This document shows positions 43,343 to 51,349 of a stretch of 64,000 nt of DNA, piece by piece (positions within the stretch are counted from its first letter, which is position 1; the number at the start of each line of letters is the position of its first letter). The notes below the pieces were generated by a model. It made no database searches. It was given only the letters and a program-made list of their open reading frames with translations, and was not told the origin of the DNA. Both the position numbers and the translations under genes were made by a program. The stretch lies in NCBI GenBank assembly GCA_028280505.1, contig JANQLO010000018.1:1-64000 (forward strand), written 5' to 3'. Source of the DNA: Chromatiales bacterium (GTDB lineage Bacteria; Pseudomonadota; Gammaproteobacteria; Chromatiales; Chromatiaceae).

Positions 43343-44986
43343 TCAGATAGCGCGTCGAGCCAATTGGTCGCGGATATGTTCGCCGGTACGGATAGCCAGA
43401 GCCTGTATGGTCAATGACGGTGCCTCTCCGCCGCCACTGCTGGGAAACACGCTGGCATCCGCGATAAAGAGGTTCTTCCAGCGGTGACTACGTCCCCAGC
43501 GATCGACCACGGAGTCTTCCGGCGAGTCCCCCATACGACAGGTTCCGAATACATGCGAGGCGACAAATTGGTCATAAGTGCCAATCTCCTCGACGATTGT
43601 ATCGATTCCGGCTTCATCGCTTACCTGGCGGCAGAGTCCCTGCATAAACGTGAGCCGTTTGGTCGTTGTATCATCGACGTAGCTGTTGATGCGCGGTAAT
43701 GGTTGCCCAAACAAGTCCTTTTCTTCAGGATCAAGATCGATGTAACTCGAATCGTTCGGCAGGAAGGCACCGCCGGATTGTATGGTGATTGCGCGACCGA
43801 ACTGTTCGCGCATGGCCTGTTTATGCTGTCGTCCCCAGCCGTCGACCACTCGGTGCGCATAGGCCACCGGTCCGACGAGATATGATTGCGGTGTTGCTAC
43901 GGTAAGGGTGCAGCCGCCCGGTGCCCCCGGGATCGAGTGCGGTGCATTGAAGTCCCAGCATACCGTGTCGACGGGCAGGCCGCGGTGGCTGCCGAGGTTT
44001 TCTTTATGTAAACCGCTTAACTGCCACAGTACGGTTTCCATGAAGTTTTTGCCGACCTGGCCTGATTCATTGGCGATAGACGACAGCAACAACAGCCTCG
44101 GGGTTTCGAGCGCGCCGCATGCGGCGACGAACACTCGGGCCGATATCTCATGTGTCAAACCCGCGGTGTTTCTGACCGTGACGGAACGAACTTCGTCGTT
44201 CTTACCGGCATGTATTTCGGTAACGGTGTTAAAGGTTTCTATTCTGCAGTTGCCCGTTGCCAAGGCCGAGCGGATGAATGTGACGTCGACGCTACCCTTG
44301 TCGCCCCTCGGACAGCCCCGGTTGCAATTTGCGCAATAGTTGCAAGGGGGGCGGTTCCGATATGCACGAGAAAGAATCCCCAAGCTATTCGCTTGCCAGT
44401 TGAACGTGCTGTCGCGCGTAACGGCCCGGCTGGCGTAGCTCAGCGCATGCGGCGGTAATGGAAAGGGCTCGCTGCGCCAGCGCGCACCCTGGTTATCGGG
44501 GCCTGCCACACCGATCAGTTTTTCTGCTTTTACGTAATAAGGCTCGAGTTCCGCATAGCTGATTGGCCAGTCTGCGGCGACGCCATGTCTTGAATACATG
44601 TTCATGGCATCCGGGTGGAGTCTGTGGGCTTCGCCCGAGTAATGGAGCGTCGAACCCCCGACACCTCGGACGTGCATGTACTGGCCTGCCAGGCGTTTGC
44701 TACCCGTGTTGGCCAAACCGTGCCGAAGACTCCGGCTCAGCAGGTGTTCGAGTTTGGGGTCGAGGTTCTGAAGTTCCGCGAAGGTGTAGCGGGGGTGATC
44801 GGGTTGATCCGGGAAGTCGCGCAGTTCCCAATCATCTGTTGAGAGGGGGTAGTCGTATTGAGGCAAAAACTCGGGACCGGATTCCAGGATCACGACCTTT
44901 ACACCCGCGTTGGCCAGGGTCCAGGCGACGGCACCGCCGCCCGCGCCCGAGCCGACCACGACAACCTCAGGCTCGAAGTCTTGCAT
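43343..44986 (-). CDS. GMC family FAD-dependent oxidoreductase
   Basis: 547 residues from the ATG at 44986, six bases after the stop of the small-subunit gene; the frame extends to 45106. The FAD-binding loop is EVVVVGSGAGGGAVAWTLA (7-25), followed by VVILESG. Later marks are CGALETPRLLLLS, GTCRMGDSPEDSVVD and the C-terminal NLFIADASVFPSSGG-x-APSLTIQALA segment. A cysteine-rich loop (CNYCANCNRGCPRGDKG) is present, as in membrane alcohol/gluconate dehydrogenase large subunits that pass electrons to partners. The pair probably oxidises an alcohol or sugar; no cytochrome c subunit gene follows. The substrate is unknown. Confidence 0.87.
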   Translation of the reverse strand: MQDFEPEVVVVGSGAGGGAVAWTLANAGVKVVILESGPEFLPQYDYPLSTDDWELRDFPDQPDHPRYTFAELQNLDPKLEHLLSRSLRHGLANTGSKRLAGQYMHVRGVGGSTLHYSGEAHRLHPDAMNMYSRHGVAADWPISYAELEPYYVKAEKLIGVAGPDNQGARWRSEPFPLPPHALSYASRAVTRDSTFNWQANSLGILSRAYRNRPPCNYCANCNRGCPRGDKGSVDVTFIRSALATGNCRIETFNTVTEIHAGKNDEVRSVTVRNTAGLTHEISARVFVAACGALETPRLLLLSSIANESGQVGKNFMETVLWQLSGLHKENLGSHRGLPVDTVCWDFNAPHSIPGAPGGCTLTVATPQSYLVGPVAYAHRVVDGWGRQHKQAMREQFGRAITIQSGGAFLPNDSSYIDLDPEEKDLFGQPLPRINSYVDDTTTKRLTFMQGLCRQVSDEAGIDTIVEEIGTYDQFVASHVFGTCRMGDSPEDSVVDRWGRSHRWKNLFIADASVFPSSGGGEAPSLTIQALAIRTGEHIRDQLARRAI

Positions 44987-44991
44987 AAGGC

Positions 44992-45510
44992 CTACGTCTT
45001 TTCCGGTGCGCTGCTGTAGTTGAAATAGCCGACCGGTTGCGGTGGGTGCAGTTGTCCGAATGAACTCCATGTATCGGGGTGGCTGTAATAGAGTTCCATC
45101 GCCCAATCACGCATTTCCCTAAAGAACTTCCGTTGAACCGAGGCGTGGTCGGCTTTTTCGGCCAGACTGATGATGTCGACGCGTTGCGGTTCTTCAAGGT
45201 CGATGAAATTTTTCGTATGCATTTGATGCGCTGTGCGGTCCAGCCATTTCAGGCCCTCTGAATAAAGCGCCTTTAAAGAAGCTGAGCGGTTGATGGTATC
45301 GAGCATTTTTTTTGCCACACCGAGTTCGCTGGCGGCGGGTGATTCGTCGTCTGCCGGGATCAACGTATCCACGAATACGGTAAACAATGCGTGCGGGCCG
45401 TTGGGCCTATGCGGCGTTTTTCCTTCGACGGTCGAAACGGCTGCGCGGCCGACACCGGCGGTCAGGAACTGTGCGACACACAGGATTTTCAGTACAGATC
45501 GTCTTTGCAT
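44992..45510 (-). CDS. Gluconate 2-dehydrogenase subunit 3 family protein
   Basis: 172 residues from the ATG at 45510; the frame opens at 45552. The N terminus MQRRSVLKILCVAQFL resembles a Tat-type signal (Arg-Arg followed by a hydrophobic core). The body (DTLIPADDESPAASELGVAKKM; FFREMRDWAMELYYSHPD) matches the small subunit 3 of gluconate/alcohol dehydrogenases, which escorts or stabilises the FAD large subunit during export. Its stop lies six bases before the GMC start. The large subunit has no signal of its own, so hitch-hiker export by this small subunit is likely. Its role is structural, not catalytic. Confidence 0.78.
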   Translation of the reverse strand: MQRRSVLKILCVAQFLTAGVGRAAVSTVEGKTPHRPNGPHALFTVFVDTLIPADDESPAASELGVAKKMLDTINRSASLKALYSEGLKWLDRTAHQMHTKNFIDLEEPQRVDIISLAEKADHASVQRKFFREMRDWAMELYYSHPDTWSSFGQLHPPQPVGYFNYSSAPEKT

Positions 45511-45774
45511 GATTTGCGTTTTCGAGGATCGAAGAAGTACCCCATCAAGCATACCAGCGAGTGATATCGATGCTGCCGCAAAAAGCGGTGGACAATTCTT
45601 TGGCGTCAGGCTTCATGACCTTGAATAGGCGTCAGTTTTTTTTACAGTTTCGGTTTTGCCTTACACATAATCTTCGATAACTACATGTTTAGTCACGTTT
45701 AAATTTTTATGGTACGTATTTCGCATCAGATCGGTCTCCCTTGGGAAGCAAGTTTACGGAAATCGGGAAATACA

Positions 45775-46581
45775 ATGAAAAAGTTCTCAAAAAATGCATT
45801 GGCAATGGCAAGTGTGCTGTTTGTCGCGCCCAGCTTGGTCCACGCCGGAATAGCCTTCAATGGTTGGGAGCGCGATTCACGCGTCACCGACAGTGTGACG
45901 GATAGCGCCGGCACCTTCAGTTACGAGTACACCGTAATCAACACCTCTTTTCGCTGTAACGTCAATCCTACTAACCCGGAGTGCGAAAACGAGTTTGATG
46001 GCGAAGTGTTTGCCGAGCCGATCATCATCGACTGGGAATTGCCCTATTTTGACGATGCAGCGATTTCCAACATCCGCTCCCCGGTTGGCTGGACGTACAG
46101 CATCGAAACCATCGGCGTGCCCAATTTCGCAACCGGTTGGGCCGGGGTGGCCGAGTGGCAGACTCCTGGCGATCCCTTCAACAATCTCGGTGATGCGTTC
46201 AATAACGTCGAGAAAGTGTTGCATTGGTACGTCGAAAACACCGACGCATGTTTTCCGGGTGGAGACATAGCATTAAGTTCCGTGTCTGCCGATCCCGCAT
46301 GTGCTGGAATCATCTCAGATGCATCGCGTCTCGACCCGAGTAATTACCATCAGGACCGTCTGAGCGGGTTTGGTTTTGATTCGATCTATGACAAAACCGA
46401 TGCGCCCTATCAGGCGTCTTGGCTGTTATTACCGGTGCGCACCGGTGATCCCGCATTCCCGTTGGGTGGTTTCCCCAATTCCCCAACCGTAGCCGGCACG
46501 CAGCAGGTGCCGCTGCCTGCTCCATTGGCGTTGCTGGGGCTTGGTATCCTGGGCTTGGCTTACTCCCGCAAGTTCAAATAA
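45775..46581 (+). CDS. Exported protein with VPLPA-CTERM sorting tail
   Basis: 268 residues from the ATG at 45775. The signal peptide is about 1-25 (ALAMASVLFVAPSLVHAG). The body is beta-rich and aromatic, with four cysteines (RCNVNPTNPEC; ACFPGG; PACAG) that could pair in disulfides. The C terminus QQVPLPAPLALLGLGILGL followed by AYSRKFK is a canonical VPLPA/PEP-CTERM tail: motif, hydrophobic helix, basic end. Such proteins are handled by exosortase and end up at the cell surface or in the matrix. It is transcribed alone and followed by a terminator. The mature function is unknown. Confidence 0.8.
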   Translation: MKKFSKNALAMASVLFVAPSLVHAGIAFNGWERDSRVTDSVTDSAGTFSYEYTVINTSFRCNVNPTNPECENEFDGEVFAEPIIIDWELPYFDDAAISNIRSPVGWTYSIETIGVPNFATGWAGVAEWQTPGDPFNNLGDAFNNVEKVLHWYVENTDACFPGGDIALSSVSADPACAGIISDASRLDPSNYHQDRLSGFGFDSIYDKTDAPYQASWLLLPVRTGDPAFPLGGFPNSPTVAGTQQVPLPAPLALLGLGILGLAYSRKFK

Positions 46582-46613
46582 CCCAGCGTTAATGCGCCAA
46601 GGAGGGCGAAAAG

Positions 46614-46657
46614 AAACCCCGTCATGGTCTTATTAGCCTGGCGGGGTTTTTCGTTTT
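46614..46657 (+). terminator. Rho-independent terminator of the VPLPA-CTERM gene
   Basis: AAACCCCG (46614-46621) pairs with CGGGGTTT (46642-46649), followed by TTTTTCGTTTT. It lies about 30 bases after the stop codon. Confidence 0.8.
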
Positions 46658-47183
46658 AAGGCGATATACACGCTTGTTTTGTCCGTGCACACTCGTGGTG
46701 GCGCATACCGGTTACAGCCGGCCCAAAGCGGATGACTTGTCCCGAGTCGGCAGGATAGACGGGTGTATCAGCCATCATGTTGATTTTCACAGTTTGAACT
46801 GCCCGATCAGTTCTTGCGGGTTGTCCCCCCCTGTTCGCTGATGTGTTTGATGTGCTGACTATGCGTCGTCTTTTCAAAGAGCCTTGGCGGGTGGATAAGG
46901 CTTTCGCGACGTTGGTGAGTGATGCTGTGCTGGCAGCCATTTCGATCCGCATTCGGTGGATTGTTTCATCGGTATCTAAAGATGAAATTCTGCAAATCAG
47001 AGACAAATGGGACGAGCACGAAGGTGCCGGGTAGTGAATTGTACCCGTGCCGTCTGACGATTCTGATTTGTGGATCGTCAATAGTTTGAAGCGATTGTCT
47101 ATATCGTAAGATTCAATTTCCGTAATTCCACGGTGGCCCTTACGCTGAAGATGTTGATTGACCTCGGCAGGGGGTAATTCGTC
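46658..47183. other. Intergenic stretch, no supported gene
   Basis: About 525 bases. A 63-codon plus frame (46843-47034) and a long minus frame lack start sites and motifs. On the minus strand at 46787-46825 a short reading (DNPQELIGQFKL then stop) looks like the last residues of a methyl-accepting chemotaxis protein, but nothing upstream supports it. Confidence 0.45.
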
Positions 47184-47612
47184 GTGGACATGAACGATAA
47201 ATCTACCGCCAAGCGCATGGCCTACCTGATCGGCGGTCACTTGTTGCTCGGTCTGGGGTTTGTCGGCATGGTGCTGCCACTGATGCCGACCACGGTGTTT
47301 TGGATCGGTGCGGCCGCGTGTTATTCGCGGAGTTCGCCGGAACGGTTCAGGCGGCTTATCGGCCGCGGGCGTACCGGCCGGGTCATCCGGGATTTCCTGG
47401 ACCATGGTGTTATCTCCACGCGTGGAAAATGGGCCGCAAGCCTGAGTATGTCGTTGTCCGCGGTGTTGTTATTGCTGCTGCCTTTGGGTGTCGTACCCAC
47501 CGTGTTCGGTTTGCTCGGATTGGGGGTCGGGGCGGCCTATGTCATCAGCCGTCCGAGCAGTGTTCATCATGTCGAGGGTATTGCGCTCAGTCGTTTTCCG
47601 ATTTCGCGCTAG
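47184..47612 (+). CDS. DUF454 (YbaN-like) inner-membrane protein
   Basis: 142 residues from a GTG with GGGGG about nine bases upstream; an ATG two codons later is possible. The family pattern is clear: GGHLLLGLGFVGMVLPLMPTTVFWIGAAACYSRSSPERFRRLI, with two N-terminal helices and the PTTPF-like PTTVFW motif. Two further helices follow (SLSMSLSAVLLLLLPLGVVPTVFGLLGLGVGAAYVI). YbaN/DUF454 proteins are small inner-membrane proteins of unknown function, and some appear in haem or iron-responsive regulons. The tail (HHVEGIALSRFPISR) is cytoplasmic. No operon partner is adjacent. Confidence 0.82.
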   Translation: MDMNDKSTAKRMAYLIGGHLLLGLGFVGMVLPLMPTTVFWIGAAACYSRSSPERFRRLIGRGRTGRVIRDFLDHGVISTRGKWAASLSMSLSAVLLLLLPLGVVPTVFGLLGLGVGAAYVISRPSSVHHVEGIALSRFPISR

Positions 47613-47872
47613 GTCTGCATACCGTTCGCGTCGTTAGAAAACGCGCACGAGCGCATTGGCTGCCGAGCCTTTGCGGTGGCCGTTTTCTCGTGTCCGTTTG
47701 GTGTCTTGTGTGCCGCTTCGCGGCCGTTGGGGTCGATGGGGGAAGGTATCGAGTGTATGTTAGTTAAAAGCTATTGAAATATTTTTAATAAACAATTTTA
47801 CCTATTGATATGTTCTCCCTATCCTCGTTGGTAAGAAGGGGTTATCGACAAGACTAAACGGGGAATTCGACC

Positions 47873-49078
47873 ATGACAGCGCTGGTTCAGAGCATAAGAA
47901 GGTACGGCCGTCCCGCGTTCTTTGGGACACGGGGGGTCACCCGTCGCGCCCTGGTGGTCGCCGCGATGGTGGGAATGGTTTCGCTTGTCCCTCAGGGTTG
48001 GGAAGTGGCTTTTGATGCCATGAGCGAGGCTTATCTTGCGGTTGCGATTTTCGTTGCCGGCACCCTTGCCTTGGTGAGCTATGCCGAGCGTGGCCTGAAG
48101 ATCGATCTCGGTGTCTGGCTGAGCGAGCATCGACGGTGGCAGGTACCCGTTGCGGCTTTGCTGGGCGCTTTTCCCGGTTGCGGCGGTGCGATCATCGCCG
48201 TTACCCAATACACCCGCGGTTATTTGAGTTTTGGCGCCGTTGTCGCGACGCTGATTGCCACCATGGGCGATGCGATGTTTCTGCTGCTCGCTCGCGAACC
48301 GCAGACCGCATTGAGTGTACTTGCCGTCAGCATGGTGGTCGCCGTCATCAGCGGTGCGATCGTCGACCGCCTGCATGGTGAAGACTTCTTGCGCCCCAAG
48401 ACCGGAACCGCCGAGGCCCCCGTGTCGAATGTGCAATCCGATGAAGAGCGTGAGGCAGGCGGTTCGGAGTACCTGTGGCTTGCACTGATGGTCCCGGGCG
48501 CGGTCATCGGCGTACTCGCGGCTTTCCAGATCGAGGTCGATACCTATCTGGCATCGGTAACGAATTTTGAACTCGGGCACTGGCTGGGTGTTGCCGGCGC
48601 GATTCTGGCCCTGCTGATGTGGGCCGGCGCAGGAGAATCTCGGTTTGCGTGCAACAGCGGCGATCTGAGCTGTGATCGAGGGCGGCCGTCCACGCTGCAC
48701 AAGGTTGTCGATACCACGAACTTCGTCACCAGCTGGGTCATCTTCGCCTTCGTGGGCTACGAATTGCTGGTCGCTGCAGGCGGTATCGATCTCGCGGGCG
48801 TGTTTTCCGTCTGGGCACCCGTCGTGCCGGCCATGGCGATCCTGGTGGGTTTTATCCCGGGGTGTGGTCCGCAGGTTTTGGTGACGTCGCTTTATCTGTC
48901 CGGTTCCTTGCCTCTGTCCGCGCAATTGGGTAACGCGATCGCGAACGACGGTGATGCTTTGTTTCCCGCCTTGGCCGTAGCGCCGAAGGCCGCTTTGGTT
49001 GCGACGCTGTACAGCGGCATCCCCGCGTTCATCGTCGCCTATGGCTGGTACCTGTGGGCTGAGATGGGGGCGATATGA
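47873..49078 (+). CDS. Putative manganese/arsenic-type efflux transporter
   Basis: 401 residues with about ten hydrophobic helices in two repeats. Each repeat carries a Pro-Gly-Cys-Gly signature: GAFPGCGGAIIAVTQYTRG with FGAVVATLIATMGDAMFLL in the first, and GFIPGCGPQVLVTSLYLSG with LGNAIANDGDALFPALAV in the second. This duplicated motif set belongs to a family annotated as putative manganese (or arsenic-type) transporters. A hydrophilic loop with two cysteines (FACNSGDLSCDRG) separates the halves. It is 21 bases before gpmA on the same strand, so the two are co-transcribed. The metal and direction of transport are not shown by the sequence. Confidence 0.72.
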   Translation: MTALVQSIRRYGRPAFFGTRGVTRRALVVAAMVGMVSLVPQGWEVAFDAMSEAYLAVAIFVAGTLALVSYAERGLKIDLGVWLSEHRRWQVPVAALLGAFPGCGGAIIAVTQYTRGYLSFGAVVATLIATMGDAMFLLLAREPQTALSVLAVSMVVAVISGAIVDRLHGEDFLRPKTGTAEAPVSNVQSDEEREAGGSEYLWLALMVPGAVIGVLAAFQIEVDTYLASVTNFELGHWLGVAGAILALLMWAGAGESRFACNSGDLSCDRGRPSTLHKVVDTTNFVTSWVIFAFVGYELLVAAGGIDLAGVFSVWAPVVPAMAILVGFIPGCGPQVLVTSLYLSGSLPLSAQLGNAIANDGDALFPALAVAPKAALVATLYSGIPAFIVAYGWYLWAEMGAI

Positions 49079-49099
49079 ATATCAGTGTGAGGATTGAAC

Positions 49100-49828
49100 A
49101 TGTTTGATAAACCGAAAAAATCTTTCGTTGTCATGATTCGTCATGCGCAAAGCGCGTGGAATCGTGCCGGCCGTTTCACTGGGTGGGCCGATCCGTCCTT
49201 GACCGAATTGGGGTGCGAAGAAGCCGGTAGCGCCGCCGCCTGTCTCGCTGCCGCGGGATTCCGTTTTGGTCATGTTTACAGCTCTCGCCTGCGGCGGGCG
49301 CGCGATACGGCCAAGATCATTCTTGAACGAACGGGGCAGGGACGTTTGCCAATTGTCGAGGATTGGCGACTGAACGAACGCCACTACGGTACATTGCAAG
49401 GTATGAACAAGACCGAGATGGCCGCCCGCGTCGGCGAGGCCCAGGTATGGCGTTGGCGACGGGGCTTTGAAGATGTGCCGCCGCCGATGGCTGTTAACGA
49501 CCCCGCACACCCTCGCCATGATCCTCGCTGGGCCGATATCGATAATGAGCAACTGCCCTCTGGCGAGAGCCTGGCGGCGACACGTGATCGCGTGATCGGG
49601 TTCTGGAGGGAACGGATCGTGACGCATTTGAGCCACGCTTCACCGGTCTTGATTTCCAGCCATGGCAACACGCTGCGGGCATTGCTTATGGCACTCGACG
49701 ATATGAGCATTGACGAAGTCGAGACCTTTGAGATTCCGACCGGAATACCCATTGTTTACGCCTTCTCTTCAGACGGTAGACCGATTGCTTGGCGTTACCT
49801 CGAAGGCGCTGCGCCACAGGCGGCGTGA
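49100..49828 (+). CDS. gpmA: 2,3-bisphosphoglycerate-dependent phosphoglycerate mutase
   Basis: 242 residues from the ATG at 49100, with AGGA six bases upstream (a TTG two codons earlier is also in frame). The phosphohistidine motif reads IRHAQSAWNRAGRFTGWADPSL, with Ala where most members have Gly (RHGQS). DWRLNERHYGTLQG, the family-specific SGESLAATRDRV, and LISSHGNTLRAL with the second His are all present. It interconverts 3- and 2-phosphoglycerate without needing manganese. It follows the putative manganese transporter and precedes the Dps gene by 76 bases. Length is normal. Confidence 0.9.
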   Translation: MFDKPKKSFVVMIRHAQSAWNRAGRFTGWADPSLTELGCEEAGSAAACLAAAGFRFGHVYSSRLRRARDTAKIILERTGQGRLPIVEDWRLNERHYGTLQGMNKTEMAARVGEAQVWRWRRGFEDVPPPMAVNDPAHPRHDPRWADIDNEQLPSGESLAATRDRVIGFWRERIVTHLSHASPVLISSHGNTLRALLMALDDMSIDEVETFEIPTGIPIVYAFSSDGRPIAWRYLEGAAPQAA

Positions 49829-49904
49829 AGCAAGGAGCGAAAGGGTCACAGCGTGAATGGGATAAACCGCTTTTTAGTTTGATGATTAACCGGGAGACAT
49901 TGAG

Positions 49905-50372
49905 ATGCACAGCATAGATATCGGCATTGCCGAACAAGATAGGGTCAAGATTGCCGAGGGTTTGAAACGCCTGTTGGCCGATTCCTACACACTGTATTTA
50001 CAGTCACATAATTTCCACTGGAACGTTACGGGTCCACAGTTTCGGGAGCTGCACCTGATGTTCGAAGAGCACTACACTGAACTGGCAACCGCTGTGGATG
50101 ATATTGCCGAACGTATTCGCACGCTGGGCGTGCCTGCACCCGGCACTTATAAAACCTTTGCGGAATTGAGTACGGTAGAAGAGGTGGAAGGTGTACCGGA
50201 GGCCGACGATATGGTCGAAATCCTACTGCGCGGTCACGAACGGGTGGTCAAGACATGCCGGGATGCACTGGCGCTTGCCCAGGACGGCGCGGATGAATCC
50301 TCCGCCGCATTGGTGTCGGATCGGATGCGTATCCATGAAAAGACGGCGTGGATGCTGCGGGCTCTGCATTGA
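49905..50372 (+). CDS. Dps-family ferritin-like protein
   Basis: 155 residues, the normal length of a Dps subunit; GGGAG lies about eleven bases before the ATG. The inter-subunit ferroxidase site is intact: His38 (NFHWNVTG), His50 (LHLMFEEH), Asp65 and Glu69 (AVDDIAERI), with the same spacing as E. coli Dps. The protein forms a dodecamer that stores iron by oxidising Fe2+ with H2O2. The short acidic N terminus lacks a lysine-rich tail, so DNA binding may be weak. It is on the same strand as gpmA and the metal transporter and ends at a bidirectional terminator. Confidence 0.92.
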   Translation: MHSIDIGIAEQDRVKIAEGLKRLLADSYTLYLQSHNFHWNVTGPQFRELHLMFEEHYTELATAVDDIAERIRTLGVPAPGTYKTFAELSTVEEVEGVPEADDMVEILLRGHERVVKTCRDALALAQDGADESSAALVSDRMRIHEKTAWMLRALH

Positions 50373-50404
50373 GAAACGCCAGGCGATTGTTCAACGCATC
50401 GCGT

Positions 50405-50447
50405 AACGGCCCAGGCGTCGCTTACGAAACCCGGGCCGTTTGTTTCA
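50405..50447. terminator. Bidirectional terminator between dps and the cytochrome gene
   Basis: AACGGCCC (50405-50412) pairs with GGGCCGTT (50433-50440), followed by TTGTTTC on the plus strand. It separates two convergent genes. Confidence 0.7.
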
Positions 50448-50972
50448 TTCTTCCATGCCCTGCCAGACGGGGGGCACGGTGCCTTTCGGTAGTTGCGAAT
50501 GACAGGCGCCGCACGATTTGATCACATTGTTGATCGCCATGCGCATCAGTTCCTTGTTTTTATCGCGCTCGTAACGATGCGCAGCGCGTCCGGCCTTTAC
50601 AATGGCCAGGTGGCTTTTGCGGGCGAGTTCGTCGAATTGTTCCTCGGTCAGTTTGACTTCGGCATCACTCTTGGCCATGTGTGCGAAGGCCTCGGCTGCA
50701 TGCCATTCCATCGGCCCGATCATCCCGAAGGTGCGTTCCAGGGCCTCGGCATGGCGCGCCATGTTGTCGGCGTACTTCATGGTGTCGTTGTCCAGGATCA
50801 TGCGCATGGACGTCACATGTGACCGTAGTACCGAGACGACCTGATCCAGGTAGGCTTTGTGGGCGGTTTTCTCCGCGTGATCGTCGGCTGTTGTCGGTGC
50901 CACGGACAAGACGCCAAGGGCCAGGCTGATGATGACCGTTCCCACCAATTGTGACTTTCCTTTGCTGCGCAT
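50445..50972 (-). CDS. Periplasmic c-type cytochrome (cytochrome c'-like)
   Basis: 175 residues from the ATG at 50972 with AAAGGTGAG just upstream; a GTG at 50981 is the alternative. The signal peptide is about 1-29 (LVGTVIISLALGVLSVAPTTAD). The mature part is a long helical bundle (SHVTSMRMILDNDTMKYADNMARHAEALER) with a single haem site near the C terminus, KSCGACHSQLP, as in class II cytochromes c'. These bind haem by a Cys-x2-Cys-His motif at the last helix and often bind NO or act in electron transfer. It ends at a terminator shared with dps and is transcribed alone. Confidence 0.82.
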   Translation of the reverse strand: MRSKGKSQLVGTVIISLALGVLSVAPTTADDHAEKTAHKAYLDQVVSVLRSHVTSMRMILDNDTMKYADNMARHAEALERTFGMIGPMEWHAAEAFAHMAKSDAEVKLTEEQFDELARKSHLAIVKAGRAAHRYERDKNKELMRMAINNVIKSCGACHSQLPKGTVPPVWQGMEE

Positions 50973-51349
50973 CGTACTCACCTTTATGTTTTTCGAAGAA
51001 ATCGGGGTTGTCGTTTACCGGCCTGCCATGCCGGAAAACATTATTATAAGTATGTAATTGGATAATGTTGAACGAAATCTACTCATGACAGGGTTTAAGG
51101 CGCGTCGGTGGAACGCTCGATCAGGCCTTGGTACGGGTTTTTATTCGGGGTGAAACCATTGGTTCAATGCAGGCAGTTAACGGACTCCCGGTCGGTACCG
51201 GGTGATTCGCCGATTGCCGAATGACCTACGAAAAACGTTGTGGTTTATCAAGAACGACAGAGCCCCGTGATTCGAAGAACCAAACAAAGCGGTCATCCAG
51301 AAGGGCGTCGGTGGATTGGTTTGTCGATTTGGGATCGGCGCCAAGGGCG
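50973..51349. other. Intergenic stretch, no gene recognised
   Basis: About 375 bases upstream of the cytochrome gene and downstream of the histidine kinase gene. No ORF with a start site, no repeat and no T-tailed hairpin was found. Confidence 0.5.

Noticed and set aside
46787-46825. Minus-strand reading DNPQELIGQFKL followed by a stop, like the end of a methyl-accepting chemotaxis protein
   Set aside because: Only about twelve residues fit and nothing upstream in that frame resembles a signalling domain, so chance is likely.
47770-47872. Possible manganese riboswitch (yybP-ykoY type) before the putative manganese transporter
   Set aside because: The conserved loops of that class could not be found in the 100-base leader.
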